Shown here: positions 32,437 to 44,317 of the stretch, piece after piece
How positions within the stretch are numbered: position 1 is the first letter of the stretch
How the letters are laid out: each line of letters opens with the position of its first letter
Source of the DNA: Brachyhypopomus gauderio
Taxonomy: Eukaryota; Chordata; Actinopteri; Gymnotiformes; Hypopomidae
Reading direction: 5' to 3'
Assembly: GCF_052324685.1 (NCBI RefSeq)
Contig: NC_135211.1
Coordinates: forward strand, 5,034,368 to 5,098,367
Length of the DNA stretch: 64,000 nucleotides
Notes under the pieces: generated by a model
Databases searched by the model: none
Told to the model about the DNA's origin: nothing
What the model saw: only the letters and a program-made list of their open reading frames with translations
Program-made: the position numbers and the translations under genes

Positions 32437-33348
32437 CTCATCTAGGATGGCACGTCAATGCGAGCTGTGGCAAGAAGGTTTCCTGTGTCTGTCATCACAG
32501 CATGGAGCAGATACCAGGAGATAGGCCAGTACACCAGGAGACACGGAGGGGGCCGTAGGAGGGCAACAACCCAGCAGCAGGACCGCTAACTCCTCCTTTG
32601 TGCAAGGAGGAACAGGAAGAGCAATGCCAGAGCCCTGCAAAACGACCTACAGCAGGCCATTATTATCCATGTTTCTGCTCAAACAGAAACAGTCAGAAAC
32701 AGACTCCATGAGGGTGGTATGAGGGCATGACGTCCACAAGTGGGGCTTGTGCTTACAGCCAGAGAACACCATGATTGGCAGATTCACCAGTGGCGCCCTG
32801 TGCTCTTCACGGATGAGAGCAGCTTCACACAGAGCATGTGACAGACGTGACAGAAGCTGAAGTGTGTCAGCAGTTCCTGCATGATAAAGGCATTGATGCT
32901 ATGGGCTGGCCTGCCCGTTCCCCAGACCTGAATCCAATTGAGCACATCTGGGACATCATGTCTCATTCCATTCACCAACGGCATGTTGCACCACAGACTG
33001 TCCATTAGTTGACTGACGCTTTAGTCCAGGTCTGGGAGGAGATTCCCCAGGAGCCTCATCAGGACCCCAGGCATTGTACGAAGGTCATACAGGCATGTGA
33101 AGGCCTCACACACTACTGAGCCTCATTTTAACTTGTCTTGAGGAATTTCAACTAAAGTTTGATCAGCCTGTCATTTGATTTTCCACTTGTATTTTGAGTA
33201 TGATTCCAAATCCAGACCTCCATGGGATAATTTTGATTTACATTGATAATTTTTATGTTAGTTTGTTCTCAACACATTCCACTATGTAATGAATAGATTT
33301 TCTACTAGGATGTGTTATTTTAGTGTTCCCTTTATTTTTTTGAACAGT
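32437..33348 (+). pseudogene. Tc1-like transposase, decayed (unit A)
   Basis: Tc1 transposase cuts and pastes at TA. The frame begins with the helix-turn-helix part ([20 protein letters not shown], then [13 protein letters not shown]), meets a stop, and continues with broken pieces: DWQIHQWRPVLFTDESSFT with the second catalytic Asp, and DLNPIEHIWDIM with the third acidic residue. The 3' terminal repeat ends TTTTTTTGAACAGT next to TA. The left terminal repeat is missing. Stops and internal deletions make it inactive. Confidence 0.85.
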
Positions 33349-34371
33349 ATATTTATATTTGCAAGGGTTATGGCATAATCTGGCATTTCACTAGCATTAC
33401 TGACAAGGTGAGGTGAATCCACCAACTTTGTTATATCTGCATGACAATTAGGCAACCAATATTTAAAATAAACTAAAACAGAATTAACATAAAAAGGTTT
33501 GGCCTACAAACCACTTCTAAACCAAATAACCAGTTGGTCAAGTCTTTAAATCACAGATAGCAAATGTGTCTAAAGTTGACGTAGGCTAAGTGTTTCAGAT
33601 TGTAGATAATGGTGAAGAATATAAGGGAGCTTGAAACCCTGAGGCGTTTGATTCCTTAGATGAAGGTGAATACATAATTAAGATGAAGAACAGGAATAAT
33701 TGAAAGTCTATTTTACTGGTTGTGGAGATCCAGTATTACATGGCATTTACATGTAAATGAACATCTGACTGTAGGAGTCACTTAATCACAATAATCCCTC
33801 CAGGGACCTTGGCCATTTTTTTTTCCAGAAGAGCAGTGAACTCTATTGCCCCCCTGTGTCAGTATGTTACACTCTCTCCTGCTCATTCACATGTCAGTGT
33901 GATGGTCTCTACTCAGTATTTATGTAGTGGATATTACTGAATCAGTTGACAGGAGCCACCAACAGTCTCAACTGGAACTTGATTACTGAAACTAAATGTA
34001 ATGTGTGTTGTACAGAACTGTGTGTGTGTGAGACAAGGAAATTGTTAGGATACATGCACACATTTAAAATGCTTTTATTTAAAGATAATTACGAAGAACT
34101 GATATATGCCAGTATGTGTAATGCTGGATGTCAGACGATATCAGGTTGATGAGCAGGTGCAGCACCTTCATTTCACCTGTGCAGGCTGTAGAGCACCCTG
34201 GTGTGGAAAAGAACACAGTGAATTAAGAAACACCCTAACAATCAGGATTGGGTTGCAGCAGGACACAACATGTATACCTATAACTGTACAAAGTGTTTAG
34301 TAAAAAAATAAAAATAAAAATCACAAAGCAGTCACTGAGTGTATTTGATATAGTAATGTTGTGACTCTTAC
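33349..34371. other. Block Y spacer, no gene recognised
   Basis: AT-rich non-coding sequence shared with unit B from about 33459. Unit B has lost 33090-33458 by deletion. No exon is recognised. Confidence 0.4.
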
Positions 34372-34558
34372 CTTGACCCTCTGAACTTCCCTTCCTTGGG
34401 GTCTGGGACACCAGGACCTGCGCACCTTGAAGTCCAGAGACCACTATAGGAACAGGGCTTGGCACATTCAGATGGATGAGCTTTGTGCTCCATGTTCCTT
34501 TGTCTCCAGGCTGCTTGGAGACAGTCTGTCCAGCCTGGCACTTGACCTGCCTCTGGAG
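34372..34558 (-). pseudogene. Possible downstream exon of the block-Y minus-strand gene
   Basis: On the minus strand an open frame reads QAGQTVSKQPGDKGTWSTKL, then IHLNVPSPVPIVVSGLQGAQ and VLVSQTPRKGSSEGQ, ending at a strong donor CAAG|GTAAGAG. It lies just beyond the stop of the 170-residue frame, so splicing could join them, though the exact junction is not clear. In unit B one base is missing here (CCACATAGG at 50341 against CCACTATAGG), so the frame is shifted in B. Function unknown. Confidence 0.3.
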
Positions 34559-34559
34559 T

Positions 34560-35072
34560 TTACCGCCAGGGTCGGTGGTCCAGGGGCACAGGGTCCTTGT
34601 TGAGCTGCAGCACCCGGGAGGGACGAGGTGGAGCTGAGCTCACAGCTCTACGCTCTGCCTTATGCAGAGCTGCCCTCCTGATGAGCAGTGGAGGGAGGCA
34701 GGTTGGTTGTCTGGGCTTGTCCTCCACCATTACTGGGACGTCCCTCATGTTCTGGGTCCCACCAGACTTGGAGGATTTTACAATCTTTGAGGGCAGCTTG
34801 TTGTGAACGACAAATTGCCCAGAAATGTCTGGAGTCTTATTGTTCCTGCTGACCAGGGGAGGGAACATAGTCTGCTGCTTGTCTTGGACGAAAGGAAGAT
34901 GCCTTGTTCTGCCACCCTGATTTCCAGGAGTGTTCACCAGTGGTGGCAATCTTAAGGCCTTGCCAAACATGATTAAGTTCTGGGAGACCGGGCGTTCCTT
35001 CCTCTTCCTCTGTGGCACTGCAGCAATTACAGGGAAGTGGTGGCTGCTTTTTTCTTTACTCATATTCATCAT
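34560..35072 (-). CDS. Uncharacterised 170-residue frame with LPPL motifs (unit A)
   Basis: The frame starts MMNMSKEKSSHHFPVIAAVP, is rich in Lys, Arg and Pro, and repeats a short motif: RLPPLV, MFPPLV, CLPPLL. It ends PVPLDHRPWR and TAA. A good acceptor (TTTATTTTTCTCAG) lies 19 bases before the first ATG, so this may be an internal or first coding exon. The TAA overlaps a possible donor (GCG|GTAAAC), so the protein may continue into 34372-34558. Unit B keeps the whole frame with very few changes, for example RDVPVM to RGVPVM. No signal peptide, membrane segment or known domain is visible. I do not recognise the family. Confidence 0.5.
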   Translation of the reverse strand: MMNMSKEKSSHHFPVIAAVPQRKRKERPVSQNLIMFGKALRLPPLVNTPGNQGGRTRHLPFVQDKQQTMFPPLVSRNNKTPDISGQFVVHNKLPSKIVKSSKSGGTQNMRDVPVMVEDKPRQPTCLPPLLIRRAALHKAERRAVSSAPPRPSRVLQLNKDPVPLDHRPWR

Positions 35073-35843
35073 TATGACTGATTTTCTACTGAGAAAAATA
35101 AACACAAAATACCTTACATTTTAGTTTACTAATACACACTAAATTATATCTCTAAATGTGACCTAATGAATGTAACATTCCCTTAATCTGAACACATAAA
35201 TTCAGAGTTTTAAACAGTACAAGAAGTACAGATCAATAACTAGATTAGCATTTCCTAATCATACTAATAGGGCTTGAAAAGGTGTGCCCTAATGTAATGC
35301 GAGTAATGTGTGTGCATAATGTGTGTCTGTAGTTGAAGAACACCTCTTTGGGTATGTGTCTGTGCGTGTGCATGAAGGTGTGCAGTGTGTATGAAAGTGA
35401 TTACAGTCTAACACAACTCTTGATTTTAGTTCGCTAGCTAGGTATTTAGACAGAAACCAAAGCTTAAAAACCCTGATTTAAAAATCCCATTTAACACAAA
35501 TTAATTTCTAAATAGCTAGCTTGGGGAATTATTAACGCTCTTTAAATGTAGCTAGCCAACTACACATAAAGACCTTAAATCCCGTTCAACGTAATGAGAA
35601 ACTGTATAACACAACTGTTGGTTATGGCTAAAAACGTGCAGAGTCCCTGCAAAAAATAATTCGACCAGAAACACTTCCGTTGTGTTGTGGCAGGTTTTGC
35701 AGCGTTACTGAATTTGCAGCGCGTTTCCGAAATGTAGCGCACGTGTTGTCATTTTAAAGCATTTGCAGCGCGTTTTCCGCTTGCATCGCGATGGGCTTTC
35801 AGAGCCACCGTACTATCGACTCAAAAACCACATAGCACAAATC
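35073..35843. other. End of block Y, no gene recognised
   Basis: Upstream of the minus-strand frame. It contains repeated GCTAGCTAG stretches near 35430-35520 and several CAGCGCGTTTCC-like motifs at 35698-35790. It could hold the promoter of the minus-strand gene, but no element can be named. The counterpart is at 50972-51804, which has 70-80 extra bases near 51326-51390. Confidence 0.35.
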
Positions 35844-38800
35844 ACAGCATCGAGACCTTCGAAACGCAGGTTGAACGGAGTCTGTACGTTAAGCGCTTTG
35901 TGCTGTATTAAACGCACAAATGTGTGGAAGAAGTGTGATAATATAGGGCTTTTCCAGCCATATAATATATATTGATCAGTATTCCACTAAATGCATAGTA
36001 CAAATCTTATTTAAGAAAATAATATTAGACCTCCCCCAGTGTCACTTAAAGGGCTAAGACGCCTTGAGTGGCCAAGTGCCTGTCCGTTAGGGAATTCAGT
36101 AGTAGTCGCTACACACGCCCCCCCAGAATTCACAAAAACGTCCAACCGGCGAGGGGGACGAATCCACCGCTCAGATCGGCTCACACCGCCTGCAGGCGGG
36201 CTAGTTGAACTGGCCGGTTGCCCAGCAGGGTGGGTAGGACCAACGACCGGGGGCCGCCCACAGCTCGGCAGTCGTGCCGCCACCACACATAGGTACATAT
36301 TTTAAACAATTTATAAATACATTAACGGATATCCAGTTTCACTTCTCCTAAGGCGGTTACATACTGTACAGGAGCATACATACTCTACTCTGTGTATACT
36401 CTCCAAGCTTCTTATAATGGAAATATTTTACACAATCTTATCATATAGCCTAGCAGTGTCCCACTGGTTTACCTTAAGAATTTTTAGACCTACCTTTGAT
36501 ATTGGAGAATGAAGACCTTGATAATAATGTAGAAATGACAATAGTAATCTGTCACTCGCTGTGTCCAGTTCGCGTCCTGACCGTAATGGTTGTATCAATG
36601 GCGACAGCTGGGCCTTTTATAGAGCCGTTTCGATGACGTCATACACGTATAATGACGTAACTCTCTCTCGATCTTTCTCGATCTTTCTCTTTCTCGATCT
36701 TTCTCTCTCTCACACACTCGCACACACAGTATTTGTATTACTTTTTTATTTTTGCAATTATTGAGCTCCAAAGACAAAATTATTTTATTTATTGAACATT
36801 CGAAACAGCTGCTTAAACCTTCTACACTTCACAAAACATCTGCTTTGTACACTGCAAGACATTTTAACAAAACATGGCAAACTGACAGAACACCGTTCAC
36901 TTTTGGATTTTTTAACATGAGCCACTGTGTGTTTTTAATCGGCTATAGGGCTAGCTTTATTACTGGTAAAACTATTGAAATTGTATTGATTTAATACATT
37001 GTGGCACTAAATGTGGTATAGAATGAACATATAACAAATGATTGGCTGTAAACACGTTTCATTTTTAATTTGATATGAGAAAATCTTCCACATCTGCGAT
37101 GTGTGCATTTCAAGGCTTTTTACGCGTTTCCTGGGGGTGAAGAAGCCTAATATACAAAGAAACACAATCATTAACACTGAATTTTGTGACCCCTTCCGAT
37201 AAAACATGTATAGATCTATTTTCTATCTGTAGTTTAATTAAAATTATATGCGCTGACTTCAGATGCAGATATACAGTTCTATCCAATTATTAGCTCCAGA
37301 TGCTGATCGGTTTATGATTAACAAGAGTGCTTAACTGTTTAAATATTCACCTCATACATTATTCGTATATCGTAAAACTTACTAAGATAAGACAAACTCA
37401 ATAAGATATGATGTTTACTAGCTAACCATATTTAACCAAATGCAAGCGATCACCTTGAATTTATAAGAAAATTAAGTGAAATCATTGACAAAGATTTGAA
37501 GTTGATGCATATAAATTTTGTGATAAATGAACTGCAAGAAGACTAAACCTGTACGATGCAACCAAAAAGCGTTTTCGGAAAGTGACATCGCGTAGCTACA
37601 CTATTTAGGAAACGCTGCACATTCAGAAACGAAATCCAGTCACAACTCAACGGAAGCGTTTCTGGACGAATTATTAAGCAGCGATCGCTTGGTCGATAAA
37701 GTTAAACTCTATTGCTCATTGGCAAACTACAAAACGCCGTTTAACGCGTTTGGATGGACACAAAAGCGCCGTAAAACGGCGTTTTCAGAGCGGTTTTCAG
37801 CGCGGTCATCAGTTGTATGAAGGTCCGAGTGACCAACCCTATTAGTACTACGTTAGTCCGCATTGTTTCATTGCTCAGTCAACTTAGAAGAAACACATTT
37901 TGCAGTAAATGTGTACATTATATATAGTTACATATAGATCTCCTGCATTAGGAGCGGTAGGATTTTATCTCTATATATCTTCTGTTAGCAGGTAGTTGGC
38001 TGGGCAGAAAACATTCATCTGAGCAGGTGGGACAACGCACAGGTGAGGACAGCGGAGCTTGCATCAATTCTTTTGGCATTTACTTCATCAGAGCATTGAA
38101 GTGTTAAGATAGTTTACTTTTAAGTTCTGTGTTTTGTATATTATATGATCAGCTAAGCTAGAAAATGTATTAAATGATAACACCGTAGAGGAGATTTGAG
38201 AGTGTTTACTACGCCTGGACAGCCTGGAACTCTGGATCCTAGCTAACAAAATAATTAAGTATAGATTAAGTATACTTAACCTACTGTAGCAAGCTACTTC
38301 CACATTTTACAATCCCAGCGCTGTTGTGTTATTGTACATATTATACGTTTTAGCTGATTAGACTTTGTGGAAGGTGGTTTTACTGGGGTGACACGTCAAC
38401 CAGACTGGGATTCAAGGCCCGTGGAAACGGGCTAGCACGCTAGCTAGCTTAGCTATCTGCAAAGTCAATCTTGTAACCGCTGTTATTTATTTGTGTTCTT
38501 CACGACACACTAGTTAACCGTTTTATGTTATTAATTTTAAACACGGCAGATATGTTATATCATAGCGGAGTATGGGGCGGAGTATGGAGCGCTGGATGGA
38601 CCGTCTGTCTGAATGTCTAATTGTTACTTATGTATGAAAGTGTCTGGCACTGTCGGTATGCCCACAAACCGTTGTGTCTTTCTGTGAATAGTACCATCTG
38701 AAGGCAAAAGTGTGTTTGTGTGTCAAAGCTGGTGCATGTGCGCTAACGTTCAGTTCTCATCATGTGTTGTATCTGGAGCATAATACCCCGCCCAGCCCCA

Positions 38801-39553
38801 GTTCATGTACTACCCCGCCCAGCCCCTGGTCATGATCCTTGTCCCCCTGCAACAGCAGGCTCTGCCCCCACAGCAACCAGCCACCCCCACCAAATGGGGA
38901 CGCAAACAGGTAATTTATTATAAACAGGTAATTCAATTGCCACCGTCTTCAGTCTCTATGGCGACAGACAAGGTGCCAATGTGAGTCTTGTCATAAACTT
39001 CTCTGGTGATGCTCAGCAAGTGTTGGACGTTATGATTCTGCAGAACCTGTGGACTTCAATAAGATGGTGCTGACATGTAGTCTTGTGAATCATAATGTTA
39101 TATGGTGGAGTTTTCTGTAGCTCCAATGATGGTCTTTGTCAATTTGTTATACCATGACTATTGCATGGAAGACTTAATGTCTACAGGGCTGACACTGCAG
39201 TGAAGTGACTTCAGTAATTAGGATGCCTCTAAACCTCTGATATTACAATCAGGTGTTATACTGCTGCTGTATTAACAGTGCTTCTTTTATTGAGGTGGAC
39301 TTGTATGTTGAGTTTGATTTGTAGGTGGGTGAGGGTTATTATTGGGGGATCATTATTGACAATATCCAGTAACTGACACTTCAAAGAGTAATGCAACACC
39401 TGGTTGGGTTTGTTGCATGAACTTTGACTCTCACTTGAACCTGTTTCCCCTCGCTGCACTGTTACACATGCGTACATATACATATATAATCTTAAAAAAT
39501 ATTACTGATCATTAATGAAGGGCTAAAGCAAAAGAGTAAGAAAGAATAGTACA

Positions 39554-39589
<36 letters not shown>

Positions 39590-40090
39590 CCCACCTTTAG
39601 ATAAGGATTCAAGACCCTAATCAGGGTGGGAGGGACATCACAGAGGAGATGATTTCTGGAGGACACAGCCTCTGCACCCCCACAGGTAACACTAAAGCAT
39701 ACTGGCTTCCTGACTGAAGCAGACACCTCATTCTGAACTGGGCTGTACCACAAATATTTTCTCCTTCCAGGTGTGTTGTGGACTTGTTTTGACAATTTAG
39801 CTAAAATTCTTATAAAACAACATTATGGTAACAGTTTTATACAGTTATAGAAAAGATATCCTACTTTACACAGACAACTATGAATTCATCACATTGTAAT
39901 GCATTAGGTACATCTCCACTCCGCCTGATCTTTTTTTAGTCCTTAAACTATTAAACTGTCAACAACAGCATGTTAGAAGTCCAGCGAACAAGTTATTCAA
40001 CTACGTTGGGGAAGGAACAGTGGTATTGCTGATATATGCTCAAAGCACGTTTTAAAGCAGCAACATGAATATTCATGAGCCATCCCATTA

Positions 40091-40236
40091 GTCAAAGTCA
40101 AATTTATTAATATAGCGCTTTTCACAACACATGTTGTCACAAAGCAGCTTTACAATCGTATGGGTCCAGATCCCTAATGAGCAAGCCAAAGGCGACAGTG
40201 GCAAGGAAAAACTCCCTATGATGGTGGGGTTGGAGT
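40091..40236 (-). repeat. L2-like LINE 3' tail (copy B)
   Basis: Same element and position as 4260-4410, with two TTTGAC units instead of three. Confidence 0.6.
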
Positions 40237-40969
40237 ATATTTCTTATTGGTACATGGAAGTCAGTTTGAGTTAGGGATCTATTAAAACTATTACCACACT
40301 GAAAAGACTATGCAAACAAAAAAAATCTGATTTTCAGTGAGAGATAATTCAGTACTTAAGGCTGTAGTGTCAGTGTAGTCCCAGAAGGGTAGAACCAAGA
40401 CCATATTAGATGGTGCCCAGAGTTTCACTTGATTGTGCTGTGTAACTGTCGAGGGTTTTAGGGAGGTTCACCTTTGCCTATGGACACCTGTGTAGGCATT
40501 GGCTTTTTTCCATGGTTGACTGACCCCCTCCAGACTTCTGATCAACACCCCCACAGCCAGAAGCCACAAGCTCCAAAATCCGACCACAGGACCCCACTCC
40601 AGCCATGCCCACAGAGCAGTACAAAGAGGGTAGGAGGAAAAAAGAGAGAGTTTGCTACACTTGGTCATAGGAGGAAAAATATGTTTTACAAAGCAAGAAT
40701 GTTTGAGACTTCCCTCTTGCCACATGACACGTGATTAGCTAATGCTAGTTAATGCTAGCTAATGGTAGCTGAAGATATCGGTGATCTTATGTCCTTGTAT
40801 CAGTGCCACAAAAATGTACTTCATCCCAACATGCTAAAGTTTCAAATACCTGTAATTAAATAAATTAAATGTTAATCACGTTATTAAGTTAGAAAACGTT
40901 GGCTTTTGTCTTACAAATTTTACAAAGCTAATAGGTTGGTGTTAAGCTTGGTTGGTTGTTGGTATGTTT

Positions 40970-41107
40970 GTGTACTGTGTTACTGATCTGGTCCTCCCTG
41001 ATCCCCTGAACCCAGAAGAGAAGAAGAAATATGTCCGAGAGTTTCTGCTGGGGCTCCAGTTCATCAGTGCCAGGATGAATAAACCATGCACTGTGGTCCT
41101 GGATAAG
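40970..41107 (+). pseudogene. eIF4G exon with eIF4E-binding motif (copy B)
   Basis: The frame reads [20 protein letters not shown], then [17 protein letters not shown], and ends AAG|GTACAC. YVREFLL fits the Y-x4-L-hydrophobic motif by which eIF4G docks on eIF4E, and [10 protein letters not shown] matches the residues before it in the family. B has SARMNKP where C has SASMNKP; the family usually has ASM, so C is closer to the ancestral form. The 5' border is not certain. This exon is deleted in unit A. Confidence 0.85.
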
Positions 41108-41708
41108 GTACACACAAACACACACACACACTATGTCCAAAAGTATATGGACACCTGTAATGATTGAGTTCAGGTGTTTCAGACTCACTGTCATAGATCC
41201 AGTAAAATATCAGCCCTGCTGGATCTATCCTGGTCTATTTTTAGTGGTGTCATTGTGAATTGGAAGTATCTGAGAACACCAACAAACTACAGACAACAAT
41301 GTATATGTATAACATTAGTGTATAATATGAATGAAGGTAAAGCAGGAACATGTGTGGATGCTGTACCACACCTCAGCAGGGTTTCCCCTCATTCCCTTTC
41401 TTGTGTTCTCATTGGTTGTAGCTCAGCACTACACTCACTGTCTGAGCAGAAGATCAGGGCCAACATTGTGTTGTGGTGAAAACCCCACTATTAGTTCTGC
41501 AGGGCTCTAGGGTTTTGTATGGCCCAGGCCCATCCATTTCTACTTAAAACCATGACTGAGTAGCACCTTTAGGTCTAAATGTGATGATGAGCCCAATCAG
41601 AACTTAACTGTAGTACCTGAGACGCACAGTACACACAGCCCTCGTTATTACACAATAAGTCACTGCTCAGTGTCTGACCTGACTTCCTGTTTGTTGTCTC
41701 CGCCCAAG

Positions 41709-41936
41709 AAGAGGAGGGTCAGAGGCTGAAGGACGAGGCCAAGGACAAGGCTCGCCACCGTTCCCTTGGCAACATCATATTCATTTGGTGAGCTGTTCAA
41801 GCTGAAGATGCTGTCAGAGTCCACCATGCATGGTTGTGTGGTGAAGCTACTGAAGAAGCACGTTGAGGAGAGTCTGGAGTGTCTGTGCTGCCTGGTCTCC
41901 ACCATCAGCAAACACCTGGACTTGGAGAAGGCCGAG
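41709..41936 (+). pseudogene. eIF4G MIF4G exon with +1 frameshift (copy B)
   Basis: Same exon and same extra T as in A; the resulting TGA is at 41789-41791. One residue differs from A (KKHVEES for KKQVEES). Confidence 0.88.
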
Positions 41937-42107
41937 GTAGCCCCCCACACCCCTGCCGCATAAGGCCCCATACTGCCCTGAAAGTCACATTGTGGTCATG
42001 TTCTGCGATAAGTACTGATGTTTTGAGATTTCATATGCATAGAGATAAAATGCTTGGGTTGTGAAATAAATATGTTGCAATTGTTTTAAAGTCCAGTAAA
42101 TGAACAG

Positions 42108-42125
42108 GGGTGGGTTTCCTGAAAC
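42108..42125. mobile_element. Harbinger terminal stub (unit B)
   Basis: Only GGGTGGGTTTCCTGAAAC, the first 18 bases of the Harbinger element, remains after CAG, then L1 sequence follows. The Harbinger was therefore present in the ancestor of B and its remainder was replaced. Confidence 0.85.
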
Positions 42126-42632
42126 AAACTTATCAATATCTTTATTAAAAGCCCCAACTTACAACTTATACAATACAAAGTCCTTCATAGAACACATTAT
42201 ACAGGACAAAGGATGTTCCAAATGGGCCTAGCACAGTCAAACATATGCACCCACTGTACAGGCAATGTAATTGATCACTATATGCATGCTATATGGGACT
42301 GTAGGCCTGTCCAGGAATTCTGGCAGAAGGTATGTGTAGACTTGTCCACGTGGTTTAAATGCTACATCCCAACTTCACCCAGACTGTGCATCCTAGGAGA
42401 CGTCAGTGAACTGACTATAGAGGCAAACACATCACACATAGTTCTTACTGCCCTATGCATCGCCAAGAAAACCATTCTTATCAATTGGAAAGCAAAAAAG
42501 GACCTGCAAATTACTCATTACAAAAACTTATTACTTGATCACATCTGTCTGGAGAGAATGTCTGCTTCCTCTATAGACCAGTTGGAAGAATTTAACTCTC
42601 TTTGGTTCCCACTGATCAGTTCCATTAGCTAG
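42126..42632 (+). pseudogene. L1-like ORF2 C-terminal end
   Basis: The frame reads LAQSNICTHCTGNVIDHYMH, AIWDCRPVQEFWQKVCVDLS and later ALCIAKKTILINWKAKKDLQ, ending at TAG 42630. The C-x2-C...H...W-x-C pattern is the zinc-knuckle-like C-terminal domain of L1 ORF2, which follows the reverse transcriptase. The endonuclease and reverse transcriptase are missing, as in a usual 5' truncation. Confidence 0.8.
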
Positions 42633-43836
42633 TCGGGGAGGCTGGCTGGGGCCACAACTCCTGGGTGGCCGGTTGGTGGCTGGGGGTCGACTCCGGGGGG
42701 ACTGCTCGTGCCGGCCGCTTTCTGGGCTGGGGGGCCGGGGCTGCCGACCTGGGATGTTTGTGTGTTTGTCCTGGCGGGCGGTGGGGGGGGTCCTTGGATG
42801 GCGCTGCCTCTGGGCTCTGGGGTGCGGGGCCGGGGGTGCGGGGGGAGCAGGTGCTGACCCCAAGGGGGGTGGCTGGCCTCCCCTGCGGGGCCAGGTGGCG
42901 GGACCCGGAATGAATGTGCGGGTGTATACGTATGCAGAAGAGAATGTGTTTAGGTGTATGTGGATGTCCAGACCGGCTGTTCTCTGTGGTGGGGGCGGTG
43001 GGGATCTGGGCTTGGATGCGGTGACGGAGGGAGCTGCCCGCCCGGTCTCTCCTGGTCGACCGCTCCCTGCCTCGAGTCGGTGGGGCAGTGAAGCTCAGTG
43101 CTCAATGAGCCAGCTAGCTGGCTCTCCTCTTCCAGAGGACCATTTCCTCTGGACCTACGCATTTCCACCCACCCACCCCCCACACATATACACACACGCA
43201 CGCACGCACACAGTCCTTGTACATTTAGGATCCTGGGGGGCAGGCGTGTAACCAGAGGTTGACGAGGTGGGGCTGCTGCCATGGTTCACCCGTCTCCTCA
43301 CCACTGTCTGTCCCTCAGTTTTTACTGCACCTTAGACATTGAGGGCCTTTGAGGGGACGGTGTGGACGAACACTGGCCAATGGGCCGCGGCTTTGTCCAC
43401 GTTGGTCCCAACACCTGTCCCCTCAATTTTAACAGCACCATAGTATCACACACTACCACACATACACATACACCAACACCTACACACAACACAGCACTGG
43501 GGGTGGAGGGGTGGGAAGGCCTTCCTCCACCTGTTTCCTGCTCCCTGCCGGGGCGGGGGTGGGTCGCGGGCGCGGGGCCGGGCTGGTGGCGTCCTGGAAA
43601 CTACTACCGATCCTTGCTGGTCCAGCCATTTGCCCCCGCCGCGGAGGGTGTTAGTTTGGATGTGTGTCTTTGTCCTATCTTTTTATACAGGTAGGTGAAT
43701 GAGTACATGTTGGGGTGTATGTGTGTGTATATATTGGGGTGTGGGCACATTTGGGGGTAGGCCCATGTGCGCAAGAGTGTATATGGGTGTGGTCAGATGT
43801 GTGGAGGAAGTCATGTTGGGATGAATGGAATGAATT

Positions 43837-44317
43837 GGGCAGCACGGTGGCTTGGTGGTTAGCACGTTTGCCTCTCAGCACTGGGGTCTTGGGTTCAAGT
43901 CCCTATCTGAGTGGAGTTTCCATGTTCTCCCCGTGTTTGCGTGGGTTTCCTCCGGGATCTCCGGTTTCCTCCCACAGTCCAAAAACATGGAGTAAATTGG
44001 CAGTCAACAAAAAATTCTCCCTGAGTGTGTGTCTGTGTCTCTATGTTCAATAAAAAGTAGTGTCTGTGTCTGAGTGTGTGTGTGTGTGCTTGTATGTCCA
44101 GTGGTGGATGGTGCTCTGCCACTAGGGTCTGTCCTCTCTCCCCTTCTTGCACCCCATTCAGTCCCCCAGGGGGCTGTGGATCCCGGTAGAGGTATTGGCT
44201 GCCGCTTCTCGCCGGTGTGTGATTGGTTGTCTGTGACTTGTACCTGTGTTAAATTGTACAGCGCCTTGGGAATTTGGAAAGGCGCTATATAAATCGAACA
44301 TTCATTCATTCATTCAT
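43837..44317 (+). mobile_element. tRNA-derived SINE with (CATT)n tail
   Basis: The head GGGCAGCACGGTGGCTTGG, then TTAGCACGTTTGCCTCTCAG and GGTTCAAGTCC, has the A- and B-box layout of a tRNA promoter. The tail runs AGCGCCTTGGGAATTTGGAA and GCGCTATATAAAT into CATT repeats, a 3' end shared with L2-type LINEs, which would supply the machinery. It is not a functional tRNA gene. Confidence 0.8.

Larger units (their letters stand above)
1..35843. repeat. Tandem segmental duplication, unit A
   Basis: The sequence at position 1 recurs at 35844 and 51805, so this is one unit of a direct tandem array; its left edge may lie outside the window. It consists of block X (1-6049), a unit-specific middle (6050-29460) and block Y (29461-35843). 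Block X matches units B and C almost base for base, with scattered substitutions and small indels. Its (CT)n run near 3731-3753 is shorter than in B and C. The unit is more than twice as long as B because of transposon content, including an 8.1-kb nested insertion. Confidence 0.95.
38784..41936 (+). pseudogene. eIF4G-like gene fragment, copy B (broken)
   Basis: Same gene as in unit A, with the fullest exon set in common with C: 38784-38909 (PQFMYYPAQPLVMILVP); 39606-39685 ([14 protein letters not shown]); 40557-40629 (proline-rich exon ending PTEQYKE, with donor G|GTAGGA); an exon ending at 41107 with the eIF4E-binding motif; and 41709-41936 (MIF4G start, frameshifted). Exon order and splice sites follow the eIF4G gene, but the rest of MIF4G and everything after it is missing and an AATAAA lies about 130 bp downstream. 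The copy cannot give a full scaffold. A short protein binding eIF4E but not eIF4A is conceivable but unproven. Confidence 0.85.

Noticed and set aside
43837-43910. tRNA gene
   Set aside because: Only the box A and box B-like parts are present and the sequence continues as a SINE body with a (CATT)n tail; no cloverleaf is evident.
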